Assembly: GCA_937919155.1 (NCBI GenBank)
Contig: CALFPM010000203.1
Coordinates: 1-17,886 of the forward strand
Direction: 5' to 3'
Source of the DNA: an uncultured Clostridia bacterium
GTDB taxonomy: Bacteria; Bacillota; Clostridia; Oscillospirales; Acutalibacteraceae
DNA: 17,886 nt
Part shown: piece by piece, positions 1 through 7,550 of the stretch
Layout: every line of letters begins with the position of its first letter
Position numbering within the stretch: the stretch's first letter is position 1
Made by a program: the position numbers and the translations under genes
The notes under the pieces: generated by a model
The model's input: only the letters and a program-made list of their open reading frames with translations
Database searches by the model: none
Told to the model about the DNA's origin: nothing

Positions 1-38
1 GCTAAAGCAATGGCTACTAACCTTTTCATTGTTTTCAT
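1..38 (-). CDS. Start of a secreted protein (5' end only)
   Basis: An ATG at 38-36 opens a frame reading MKTMKRLVAIALA before the window ends. This is the charged n-region and start of the hydrophobic core of a signal peptide. An AGGAGG at 53-48 lies 9 nt before this ATG, which is better placed for it than for the second in-frame ATG at 29. It is the next gene downstream of the 2,335-residue B-repeat protein, in the same direction, 160 nt after that stop codon. Its start resembles the other signal peptides of the cluster (KK/KR followed by V, A, L), so it may be a fourth member, but only 12 complete codons plus a partial one are visible and its function is unknown. Confidence 0.75.
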   Translation of the reverse strand, partial: MKTMKRLVAIAL

Positions 39-47
39 CAGAGAATT

Positions 48-53
48 CCTCCT
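48..53 (-). promoter_or_regulatory. Ribosome binding site of the partial gene at 1-38
   Basis: The minus strand reads AGGAGG, a perfect match to the anti-Shine-Dalgarno sequence, 9 nt before the ATG at 38. It is the main evidence that a real gene starts here. Confidence 0.85.
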
Positions 54-60
54 TGTTTTT

Positions 61-109
61 TTCCGTTTTTCAACGGAATTTGCGGAACACGGAAGCTTTT
101 GCCTCCACG
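61..109 (-). promoter_or_regulatory. Two leader hairpins upstream of the gene at 1-38
   Basis: In minus-strand RNA, UUCCGUU (78-72) pairs with AACGGAA (67-61) around a GAAA tetraloop. This 7-bp stem ends 7 nt before the Shine-Dalgarno. Upstream of it, GGAGGC (106-101) pairs with GCUUCC (96-91) around AAAA, and the stem can be extended outward to 109/88 with two G-U pairs. Neither is followed by a U-run, so they are not obvious terminators. They could be leader structure affecting mRNA stability or translation. No riboswitch class is recognised. Confidence 0.45.
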
Positions 110-140
110 AACCAGTTTACGCGGGGTTTAATCCTCATTG

Positions 141-167
141 GGCGGGAGGAGGGGTTCTCCCCCCGCC
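141..167 (-). terminator. 3' stem-loop after the 2,335-residue gene
   Basis: In minus-strand RNA, GGCGGG (167-162) pairs with CCCGCC (146-141), then a G-U wobble (161/147), then GGAG with CUCC, around an AACCC loop. The result is 11 bp, starting 31 nt after the stop codon. On the plus strand position 147/161 would be an A-C mismatch, so the structure belongs to the minus-strand transcript. A CTAAAATC box (181-174) precedes it, as at the two sister genes. There is no U-run after the stem, so it may be an atypical terminator or a 3'-end stabiliser. Confidence 0.6.
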
Positions 168-198
168 TAGTGCGATTTTAGGTTAGAGTTTGCTTGAA

Positions 199-3100
199 TC
201 AGGAAGCTTTGCCAGTTACCTGATCGATTCTGTAGATACCGATTGATGCATCACCGATGATTGTTGCATCGATTGCGTCAATGATACCGTCAGCGTTGAG
301 ATCTGCTGCCATTACCTTGTAAGGATCATAGTTGGGGTTAGCAACCATTGTGCCTGTTGCGGCATCATATACGGTTTCTTCTGACCAGTCTGTGATCATA
401 AGGCCTTCGTCATCAGCAAATGTGCTGTCAACGGGTGTAACAGCTGAGTCACCGTTGATGTCACCGTAAATAACGATTACATATGTTTCCATAACAACGG
501 TGGGATCTGCGTTGTCGTAAAGCTCGATCTTTGTGCCTGTACCGTACTGCTTAGCAGCTACAGGTGTTACTGTGAAGAAGCCGTCACCCTCTACATCGAG
601 GAATGCATCAAGATCGCTTTCTTTTGTGAGATATTCTCTGAGACCGGTAATTACATTGATATCTCTGTCAATGATTGTTTTTGAGCCTGCCTTAGCAATA
701 AGCTTAACGGGAATTCTCTCGAAAATAGGTTCAATTGTAATATTCATTTCGGGCATTGTATCATAAATCATGTTCCAGCCCTTGAATACATAATTGTCCT
801 TAGTGGGTTCTGCATCGGGAACGGGAATTTCGTCACCGAACTTAACCATTTCAGTTGCAAATACAGCACCTGTTGCGTCAACAAATGTTACCTTGTAAAC
901 ACCGATTGAGAAGTCTGCAACGATGATAAGGTCATTTGCAGGCATTGTGAAGGTTGAACCTGCTGCGTATTCTACACCGTTGTCAAACCAACCGTTGAAT
1001 ATCATGCCTTCAACCTTGGGAGCTGCCTTAACTGTTACTGTTGCACCGAATGCATAGCTTTCGGTTGTCTTTTCACCGTTAACAACATAAGTTACGGTGT
1101 AAGCAGCAGCTTCCCATGTAGCCTTGAACTCAAGGTCTTTTTCTTCAGTCAGTGTTGCGGGAACATCAGGTGTCCAGCCTGCGAATGTGTAGCCATCCTT
1201 AGCGGGATCTGCGGGAGCAACGATTTCTGCGCCGTAGTAAACTTCAGTTGTTGTTTCAGCACCGTCAACGTTCCATGTTACCTCGTAGAGGTCTCTGTCG
1301 TAGTAGATTTTGAGAACGGTTGAGCCGTTTGCTTTGATTACGTCGCTTGTTATGCTCTTTTCAAGGTTGGGAGTGAGACCGGGAAGATCTGTGCTGGGCT
1401 CAATCCAAGCTGTTGTGTCTGTTACGCCGATTGAATGTGTAACAGTCTTTTCATAAACACCCTTGGTGTTCATTGTGTAAATTTCGATTGCAAACTTGGT
1501 GTTTGCACCTGCTGTGTATCTTGCTTCGTAAACGGTATCAGCTGTGGGCATCTTGCCGTTGAATGCAACGTTTGTGCCCTGGATGTACCAGTCAACGAAG
1601 TTGTAGCCGTCCTTCTTGGGAGCAGTGGGAGCTGTGATCACTGAGTCAACAACAGCATCTGTGGGATAACCCTCAAGTGCTACGCCGTCAACAACGAAGC
1701 TGAGGCTTACTGTGTTAGCTTCGAATACAGGATTGATTACAACATCCTTTGTTGCTTCAATGGGGAATGTTACTGTGTTGCCGTCTGCATCTTCCCAACC
1801 TGTGAATGTATAACCATCCTTAGAGGGAGCTGCAGGAGCTTCGATTTCTTCGCCGTAGAAATATTCGTCCTTATCACCGTTGATTGTGATGTTGACAAGA
1901 TTTCTTGCATAGTAGATGTAAACTTCTGCTGAGCCGTCAGCTGCGATTGTATCGTTTACATAATCGATTTCGCTGATTGAGAAACCTTCAACTACTTCAG
2001 CGTTTTCATCGATTTCGATTGCTGCGCCTGTTGTGCCGTATCTTACATCTTCAACAGGCTCGCCCCATGTGTGACCGTCAGTGTTCTGGAATACCTTATA
2101 AACTGTGTAAGCAGTATTTGAATTTGCGGTCATAACAGCGGTGTAAGTAACATTGTTTGCGGGAACTGTTTCGGTTGCAAGGTCAACGGGAGTGCCGTTC
2201 TTTGTCCAGCCGCCGAAGGTGTAGCCTGCAAGTGTGGGAACGCCGGGATCTACGATTGCTGTGCCGAAATCATACTCGCCTGCTGCGAAAGTAGCACCTC
2301 TTACCTTGAAGGTAACTGTGTACTTGTTGGGAGTATTGATTGCTGTAAGATTAAGAGCATCTGTTACAACAATTTCTTTTTCAAGACCGTAAGTGTTTGT
2401 GCCGTCTGTCCAACCTGTAAGTGTGTAACCTGCGGCTGTTGAGCTTGAAGTTGCGGGAGTTGTGTAAGTGCCCTGATAGTAAACATTTGCGCCGAGAACA
2501 CCGTCAACTGTTACTGTGTACTGGTTACGGGTATAGAATACCTTGATCTTCATCTGACCGTCACCTGTTACAGTGTCTGTAAGAACTGAGCTCTCTGTGT
2601 CAAGAGTGAATCCTGTCTTGTCTTCAGGTGTGTAGTTGATTACTGTGCCTGTTACGTCAGTCTTTATTTCTGTTGACTTAGCATAACCTACACCTGATAC
2701 GTTCATAACGTATGTTTCAACTGTGTAGTTTGATGCACCTGCAGTATGGATTGCAACGTAAGTAATGCCATCAACGGGAACTGTTACGTCATCTGTGAAT
2801 TCAACCTTTGTTGAACCGTCAAGTGACCAGCCGCCGAATGCATAACCTGCGGGAGCTGTGTATTCGGGAAGGATTGTTGAAATCTTTGTGCCGAATGCAT
2901 ACTCGCCTGTTGCAACTGTTGCGCCGTCAGGTGTTGTGAATGTTACGGTGTAGTTATTGGGAGTGAACTTAGCAGTATAGGTTGTTGCTGCTGCGGGAAC
3001 CTTAGTTGTGCCTGCAACTACCTTAACATCGCCTGCATACCAGCCGTCAAATGTGTGACCTGTAAGTGAAGGAGCAGCAGGAACTGCAAGAGTTTCGCCG

Positions 3101-6100
3101 TAAGTCTGCTTGCCTGTCTGAGCAACTGCATCGCCGTTCATGAATGTGATAACGAATTCTGATGCCTTGTAGTCAGGCACGATAACGATATCCTCTGTAC
3201 CAACCTTAACGGGGAATTTAACGGGCTTGTCGTTGCCGTCTACCCAACCGTCAGGCTCCATGCCTTCGGGAGCTGCGGGATGAGCAGGCATATCATCCTC
3301 GGTGATTTCCTCGCCGTAGTACTTCTCTGTTTCGTTGCCGTTAATTGTTACCTTAACGGTATCACGGTCATAGTAAGCCTTGAATACTGTTGTGCCGTTA
3401 CCCTTAACAACTGCTGTGAGAACGCTGTCTGCATGAGCTGTGTTAAGTGTGAAGCCTTCAAATTCGTCAGCATCAAGAGTGAGAGTCTTCTCTGCACCTG
3501 CTGTACCGTCTGTGCCTACAACTGTCTTTGTTTCATCGATAGCGTAGGTCTTGTCAAGACCCATGAAGTACTTCTCGATTGTGTATTCAACATCTGTTCC
3601 AGATGCAAGAACTGCATAGAAGGTGATGCCGTTAACAGGCATATTGCCGAGGTCTGTGAGAGCCTCTGTTGCGCCTTCTGTCTTAGCCCAACCCTTGAAG
3701 GTGTAGCCTGCAGGAACTTCTGCTGTGGGATCTGCGGGAGCAACAACGGGATCTGTATACTTAGCCTTTGTTGTTGTGTAAGTAACTGATGTGCCTTCAG
3801 CGCTGATGATGAAGGTTGCAGTGTACTCGTTCTTTGTGTAAACGGGAGTAAGAGTTACTTCCTTATCTTCTTCGTTGGGAACAACATAAGGATCTGTTAC
3901 TGTGTTGCCGTTTTCATCTTCCCAATGGTCGAAGGTTTCGCCTTCCTTTTTGGGTGCGTCAGGAATATCAACTTTCTCGCCCTGGAAGTATTCGCCTTCT
4001 GTGCCGTTGACATTAACAGTTACCTTGTTACGTGCATAGTAAGCATTGATAACTGATGAGCCGTCACCTGCAACGATGATTGTGAGATTGCCGAGTGACT
4101 TATCAAGAGTAAAGCCTGCAACCTCTGCGCTGTAGGTAATTTCTTTTTCAGCAACGTCATGACCGGTAATAACTTCGGGCTCTACGCCGTCATAGTTACC
4201 GCTTGTGTTCATGAAGTATCTGTTGATTGTGTAGTCAACGCCGCCTGCTGAGGGAGCGAAAACTGCAGTGTAAGTTGTGTCTGCTGCAGGAACATCAACA
4301 GTTGTGATGTCTGCGATAACTGTTGCGCCGCCGTCAGCTGTCCAGCCCTTGAATTCATAACCGGGCTTAACATTTTCTGTTACAACTTCTGCGGGAACAG
4401 CAATCTTGCCGCCGAATTCCTGAGGCTCGCTTACATATGAAGTGTCTTCAACAACGAATGTGAGAACATATTCGTTGGGAATCCAGTTTGCATAGAATGT
4501 CTGATCTTCATCAAACATTGTGCCAAGTTCGGGATCCCACTTCATATCGGGATCAAGGTGGTAACCTTCAAATACGGGATCTTCGAAGGGAGCAACGATA
4601 TCTGTGCCGTAATCAACTGCGAATGTTCTTTCTGTGTCGCCGTTGAGCCATGCACCGCCGTTTGCATCGAAGATTGCGTTGTAGGTTTCAGCCTTAAACT
4701 CAGCAAAGATAGTAACACTCTTTGTTACTGTGTAGGGAATGGCTACTGACCAACCTGTGAACTCATATCCTTCTTCCGCTGTTGCGGGAAGGTCATCTGC
4801 TGTGATTACATCACCATAGTAGTAAGGAATATGAGGAACAGGAGTCTTATCTACTGTGTTAATAACATTACCTTCAGAATTTCTGTATCTGAATTTAATA
4901 CTAACAGTATACTCATAAGCTATAGTGTATGCACTGTTGTTGTAAACCCATCTGCCGGGTTCTTCTTCAGTGAAATATGTGTCTGCAGTGTCAGCATCGA
5001 TTACTTCGATAACATCCTGATCCCAACCGTCAAAGTATGTGCCGGGTTCGGGAAGCATATCGTCTGTGGGATCGCCGGGATAAATTACTTCATCGCCGAA
5101 ATAGTATTCCTGGCTGTCATAAAGCTCAGTCATATCGAAATCGAACCAGAAGTTAACAACGTAAACGTTCTTTGTCCATGAACCTGTTACGGTTACATCT
5201 GAAGTGCCAACGGTGTAGTTACCGTCTGCGCCGTTTGCGCCTGTTACTGTCCAGCCGTTGAATGTCCAGCCTGCAGCTTCCATTTCGGGAAGTTCAACTG
5301 CATCGCCGATTGTTGCTGTTTCAGCTGCGGGAGCTGATACGGGAGCTTCGCCTGAGAACTTATAAGTTACAGTGTAGGGAATCTTTGACCATGTACCTGT
5401 CATTGTTACATCAGCTGCACCCATTACATCGCCTTCAAGTTCCCAATCGAGTTTGTAACCTGCGGGAATTTCAACTGCAGGAGCAGTAATTGTTTCGCCG
5501 ATTGTAAGAGTTGTTGCTGCGGGAGCTGTGTAACCTGCAGGAATATTACCGTTATCAGCGTATACATAAGTTACAGTGTAGGGAATCTTTGACCATGTAC
5601 CTGTAATAGTTACATTGCCTGCGCCTGCGGTGAATGTGCCGTCTTCATTTGCTGTTGCGCCGTTTGCAGTCCAAACAAGGTTATAACCTGCGGGAACTTC
5701 AACTGCGGGCTTAGCAATGATTGCACCCTCTGTTGTGGTTGTTGCTGCGGGAGCCTCAACGCCTGAGGGAACTGTGCCTGCGAATGTATATGTTACATCG
5801 TAAACTGCCTTATACTTAGCGGTATAAGTTACATCTGCAAGACCCATTACTGCAGTGTCGCCTGCCTTGAGGATAACTGACTCATCAGCTGCATTTACCC
5901 AATATTCGAAAATGCCTGTGTCAGTGTCTGCACCTGCGGGAGCAGTGTAAGTTGCTTCGTAGTAAACAGGTGTTGAAGCAGTGCCGAATGTAGCATTGTA
6001 CTTATTTCTCTCGAGGTAGATATCAACAACAGTTGAACCGTCTGCCTCAACAGTCTTATCACCTGAGCTCCTTGTTACATCAAGTGTGAAACCTGCGGGA

Positions 6101-7206
6101 ACGCTGTAAGATGCAGCGTTAACAACAGTGCCGGGAGCTGAACCGATGCTTGCTTCAACAGCAGCGCCGTAATTGCCGTTTACATCCATTGTGTAAACAT
6201 TCTGAGTGTATGATGCTGCAGCAGCCTGGAATACTGCCTTGAGCTCAACGGTTTCATAGCCAACCTTCACAGCCTTGACTTCATCGTCTGACATAACGGT
6301 TGAACCGTCAAGTGACCAACCGAGGAACTGCTGACCGTCAGCTGAAGCTGTGGGAATTGAGAAACCTGCGATTGATGAAAGAGGCTCGTTGATATAACCT
6401 GTGTATTCAGCAACCTTTTCACCTGCTGTGAAAATTACTGTGTTGTCGAATGAGAGTGTACTATCAGCATCTCTGTCGTTGAGAGTGTAACCGAATGTAC
6501 CTGTATCAACGTCTGATGCAGCTTCAACTCGGCTAGCAAAGTCTCTTGCTCTACCTGTTTCGCCCTTGGGCTGGGCAGCAATAACTGTTGATGCCATGTA
6601 GTTTTCATAGTCAGCGATAAGTTCAGTTGCAAGATAGAACTGACCACCTTCAGGTGCATCTTCGTTAACTGTGAAATGGAACTCGAAGAACCATTCTGAA
6701 CCATCAAGAATGATGGGACCGCCTGCTGATGTGGTGAGGTTGATGAAAAGACCGCTCTTACCTTCAATATCAGCTTCTGTTATGTAACCTTCGTCCATCT
6801 GAACTGCAAGAAGGTCTTCAACAGCTTCACCGAATGCAAATTCGCCTTCAAGACCGAAATCATAGACCTTTGAATCGGGATCTGTGTTCATGATGAGATA
6901 GTATCTGTCATCACCATTACCTTCTTCGTATTCTGTGGGATCCTGTGTCAGAACATCCGAAGGATAGAAGAAGAAGAAGTTTGAAGCACCGAGTGCGAAA
7001 TCAGTTGTAAGGAAAACTCTTGCTCTGATGCTTTCTCCTCTTGCTGCCTTTGTGGTTTCTACCCACTCGCTTCCATCGTATCGATAGAATTTAGTGTCAA
7101 TTTCCAAATTGTATGTTGCATCTGCAGCAGTTGCAATAAGAGAAACTGAACCAAAAATCATAAGGATAGCGAGAAAAACAGAAACCGCTTTTTTAAATAA
7201 TTTCAT
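199..7206 (-). CDS. Giant secreted InlB B-repeat protein with dockerin-like C-terminus
   Basis: This is a 2,335-residue protein. The ATG at 7206 was chosen over an in-frame ATG at 7305 because it follows GGGAGG at 7 nt and starts a clean signal peptide (MKLFKKAVSVFLAILMIF, cut near ATA/AD, residue 28). Residues about 32-212 form a cohesin-like beta domain (WVETTK, RARVFLTTDF, FFFFYPSDVL, FEFHFTV) shared with its neighbours. About 20 InlB B-repeats follow, several ending GYTFxGW, interleaved with six longer modules of the type YTxExYxMN...GFTLD...GDGS...YYxRN at about 333, 992, 1208, 1494, 1700 and 1905. Residues 2166-2248 are a GTGT/GDG domain. EF-hand loops lie at D2249-D2260 (DINGD start) and D2302-D2313 (DLNADG start). 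I see no cysteine, no sortase motif and no catalytic domain. A role as a cell-surface or scaffold-like adhesive protein is inferred; the ligand is unknown. Confidence 0.9.
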   Translation of the reverse strand: MKLFKKAVSVFLAILMIFGSVSLIATAADATYNLEIDTKFYRYDGSEWVETTKAARGESIRARVFLTTDFALGASNFFFFYPSDVLTQDPTEYEEGNGDDRYYLIMNTDPDSKVYDFGLEGEFAFGEAVEDLLAVQMDEGYITEADIEGKSGLFINLTTSAGGPIILDGSEWFFEFHFTVNEDAPEGGQFYLATELIADYENYMASTVIAAQPKGETGRARDFASRVEAASDVDTGTFGYTLNDRDADSTLSFDNTVIFTAGEKVAEYTGYINEPLSSIAGFSIPTASADGQQFLGWSLDGSTVMSDDEVKAVKVGYETVELKAVFQAAAASYTQNVYTMDVNGNYGAAVEASIGSAPGTVVNAASYSVPAGFTLDVTRSSGDKTVEADGSTVVDIYLERNKYNATFGTASTPVYYEATYTAPAGADTDTGIFEYWVNAADESVILKAGDTAVMGLADVTYTAKYKAVYDVTYTFAGTVPSGVEAPAATTTTEGAIIAKPAVEVPAGYNLVWTANGATANEDGTFTAGAGNVTITGTWSKIPYTVTYVYADNGNIPAGYTAPAATTLTIGETITAPAVEIPAGYKLDWELEGDVMGAADVTMTGTWSKIPYTVTYKFSGEAPVSAPAAETATIGDAVELPEMEAAGWTFNGWTVTGANGADGNYTVGTSDVTVTGSWTKNVYVVNFWFDFDMTELYDSQEYYFGDEVIYPGDPTDDMLPEPGTYFDGWDQDVIEVIDADTADTYFTEEEPGRWVYNNSAYTIAYEYTVSIKFRYRNSEGNVINTVDKTPVPHIPYYYGDVITADDLPATAEEGYEFTGWSVAIPYTVTKSVTIFAEFKAETYNAIFDANGGAWLNGDTERTFAVDYGTDIVAPFEDPVFEGYHLDPDMKWDPELGTMFDEDQTFYANWIPNEYVLTFVVEDTSYVSEPQEFGGKIAVPAEVVTENVKPGYEFKGWTADGGATVIADITTVDVPAADTTYTAVFAPSAGGVDYTINRYFMNTSGNYDGVEPEVITGHDVAEKEITYSAEVAGFTLDKSLGNLTIIVAGDGSSVINAYYARNKVTVNVNGTEGEYFQGEKVDIPDAPKKEGETFDHWEDENGNTVTDPYVVPNEEDKEVTLTPVYTKNEYTATFIISAEGTSVTYTTTKAKYTDPVVAPADPTAEVPAGYTFKGWAKTEGATEALTDLGNMPVNGITFYAVLASGTDVEYTIEKYFMGLDKTYAIDETKTVVGTDGTAGAEKTLTLDADEFEGFTLNTAHADSVLTAVVKGNGTTVFKAYYDRDTVKVTINGNETEKYYGEEITEDDMPAHPAAPEGMEPDGWVDGNDKPVKFPVKVGTEDIVIVPDYKASEFVITFMNGDAVAQTGKQTYGETLAVPAAPSLTGHTFDGWYAGDVKVVAGTTKVPAAATTYTAKFTPNNYTVTFTTPDGATVATGEYAFGTKISTILPEYTAPAGYAFGGWSLDGSTKVEFTDDVTVPVDGITYVAIHTAGASNYTVETYVMNVSGVGYAKSTEIKTDVTGTVINYTPEDKTGFTLDTESSVLTDTVTGDGQMKIKVFYTRNQYTVTVDGVLGANVYYQGTYTTPATSSSTAAGYTLTGWTDGTNTYGLEKEIVVTDALNLTAINTPNKYTVTFKVRGATFAAGEYDFGTAIVDPGVPTLAGYTFGGWTKNGTPVDLATETVPANNVTYTAVMTANSNTAYTVYKVFQNTDGHTWGEPVEDVRYGTTGAAIEIDENAEVVEGFSISEIDYVNDTIAADGSAEVYIYYARNLVNITINGDKDEYFYGEEIEAPAAPSKDGYTFTGWEDADGNTVTFPIEATKDVVINPVFEANTVSLSFVVDGVALEGYPTDAVVDSVITAPTAPKKDGYNFVDWYIQGTNVAFNGKMPTADTVYEARYTAGANTKFAIEIYTMNTKGVYEKTVTHSIGVTDTTAWIEPSTDLPGLTPNLEKSITSDVIKANGSTVLKIYYDRDLYEVTWNVDGAETTTEVYYGAEIVAPADPAKDGYTFAGWTPDVPATLTEEKDLEFKATWEAAAYTVTYVVNGEKTTESYAFGATVTVKAAPKVEGMIFNGWFDNGVEYAAGSTFTMPANDLIIVADFSIGVYKVTFVDATGAVFATEMVKFGDEIPVPDAEPTKDNYVFKGWNMIYDTMPEMNITIEPIFERIPVKLIAKAGSKTIIDRDINVITGLREYLTKESDLDAFLDVEGDGFFTVTPVAAKQYGTGTKIELYDNADPTVVMETYVIVIYGDINGDSAVTPVDSTFADDEGLMITDWSEETVYDAATGTMVANPNYDPYKVMAADLNADGIIDAIDATIIGDASIGIYRIDQVTGKAS
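217..465 (-). other. Dockerin-like calcium-loop pair of the 2,335-residue protein
   Basis: Two 12-residue loops match the dockerin calcium pattern. The first has D, N, D at positions 1, 3, 5 and D at 12. The second has D, N, D at 1, 3, 5, D at 9 and D at 12. The linker between them is longer than in classical type I dockerins, and the usual recognition helix residues are not clear. By family knowledge such modules bind cohesins and hold two Ca2+ ions. Here binding is inferred, hence 'dockerin-like'. Confidence 0.65.
1291..4233 (-). repeat. Protein supra-repeat array (long module plus B-repeats)
   Basis: Five consecutive blocks begin with the long YTxExYxMN module. Their starts are spaced 216, 286, 206 and 205 codons apart, and each long module is followed by two B-repeats; the 286-codon spacing equals 216 plus one extra B-repeat of about 70. 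The long module resembles MucBP-like or inter-B-repeat segments of Gram-positive surface proteins. A sixth copy lies outside the array, near the N-terminus (about 5,998-6,210). The pattern is best explained by unit duplication. Confidence 0.65.
5362..5604 (-). repeat. 39-bp exact direct repeat flanking one 68-codon B-repeat
   Basis: The 39 bases at 5362-5400 recur without change at 5566-5604. The offset is 204 bp, exactly 68 codons. The repeat encodes the end of one B-repeat and the start of the next (WSKIPYTVTY). Recombination between copies would remove or add one repeat in frame. Confidence 0.85.
6571..7113 (-). other. Cohesin-like domain of the 2,335-residue protein
   Basis: About 180 residues directly after the signal peptide show alternating beta strands. 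RARVFLTTDF is followed by FFFFYPSDVL, and near the end FEFHFTVNEDAPEG matches the 'F-v-v...a..G' close of cohesin-type folds. Gene 7551-10400 has the same WVETTK and LLFFYDKDFF elements. The assignment is by strand pattern and shared motifs, not by a profile search; a carbohydrate-binding or generic beta-sandwich domain is the alternative. Confidence 0.4.
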
Positions 7207-7210
7207 GCAT

Positions 7211-7222
7211 TTTCCTCCCTTG
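7211..7222 (-). promoter_or_regulatory. Ribosome binding site fixing the start at 7206
   Basis: GGGAGG at 7219-7214 is 7 nt before the ATG at 7206. The start region reads ATGCATG: a second ATG at 7210 lies only 3 nt after the Shine-Dalgarno, out of frame, and would give a five-codon peptide ending in TAA. Confidence 0.8.
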
Positions 7223-7336
7223 ATTTTTTGGGAATTTGTATTTGCATAAAGTAAATGAATTTCTTCACTTACCATAATAGCCTTTGTTCTGCAAAGAATT
7301 TGCAAAATTTCGTCAGTAAAAAATTAATTTTCCTTT

Positions 7337-7462
7337 GCAGGCGCCGATGCTCGCACCGACGAATTTTTTTGTGAAATCCCTCCACCGCAAGCGGTCCCCC
7401 TCCCTTGGAAAGGGAGGCTTGCTTACGGCTCGGAAAGTGTCGATGAAAGCATCGACCCCTGC
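7337..7462. mobile_element. MITE/REP-like palindromic element, 126 bp
   Basis: The ends are imperfect inverted repeats of 24 bp (7337-7360 and 7439-7462). About 20 positions match, starting GCAGG and including CGATGCT and CGAC. Between them lie perfect hairpins: CCGC/GCGG at 7385-7394 and CCTCCCTT/AAGGGAGG at 7399-7417. The right end is itself a hairpin (GTCGATG/CATCGAC, 7439-7456). It has no ORF. The core with CCTCCCTT and CCGC hairpins resembles intergenic palindromic repeats I recall from gut Oscillospiraceae. TTT flanks both ends and could be a target duplication, but that is too short to rely on. Confidence 0.5.
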
Positions 7463-7495
7463 TTTGGGCAAAACTAAAATTTAACTTTGACTCTT

Positions 7496-7527
7496 TCCCA
7501 CAGAGGAGCAAAAACTCCTCCGTGGGA
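7496..7527 (-). terminator. 3' stem-loop after the 949-residue gene
   Basis: In minus-strand RNA, UCCCAC (7527-7522) pairs with GUGGGA (7501-7496), then a G-U wobble (7521/7502), then GAGGAG with CUCCUC, around UUUUUG. This 13-bp stem begins 24 nt after the stop codon and is preceded by CTAAAATC (7539-7532). It is followed by an AAGAGTCAAAG stretch rather than a U-run; only scattered T-rich sequence occurs further on. Confidence 0.65.
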
Positions 7528-7550
7528 TATTGATTTTAGTAAGCTATGGA

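Larger units (their letters stand above)
7207..7550. other. 344-base intergenic region
   Basis: From the gene 7551-10400 side it holds the CTAAAATC box and 3' stem-loop (7496-7539), a plain AT-rich stretch (7463-7495), a palindromic MITE/REP-like element (7337-7462), and the leader of the 2,335-residue gene. The leader has an 8-bp inverted repeat, CTGCAAAG/CTTTGCAG (7289-7296 and 7333-7340), and a possible -10 box TATTAT on the minus strand near 7273-7278, without a convincing -35. No small gene or RNA gene is supported here. Confidence 0.7.

Noticed and set aside
3280..3789. Plus-strand 169-codon ORF rich in cysteine, inside the 2,335-residue gene
   Set aside because: The many Cys codons (TGC, TGT) are the antisense of frequent Ala (GCA) and Thr (ACA) codons. 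There is no ribosome binding site and the minus-strand frame is clearly coding. It is a composition artefact.
7207..7305. N-terminal extension of the 2,335-residue gene from an ATG at 7305
   Set aside because: It would put 33 unrelated residues, with two cysteines, before a good signal peptide. The ATG at 7206 has a Shine-Dalgarno at the right distance.
7269..7511. Minus-strand 80-codon ORF in the intergenic region
   Set aside because: It runs through the palindromic element and the 3' stem-loop, has no ribosome binding site and no domain-like sequence.
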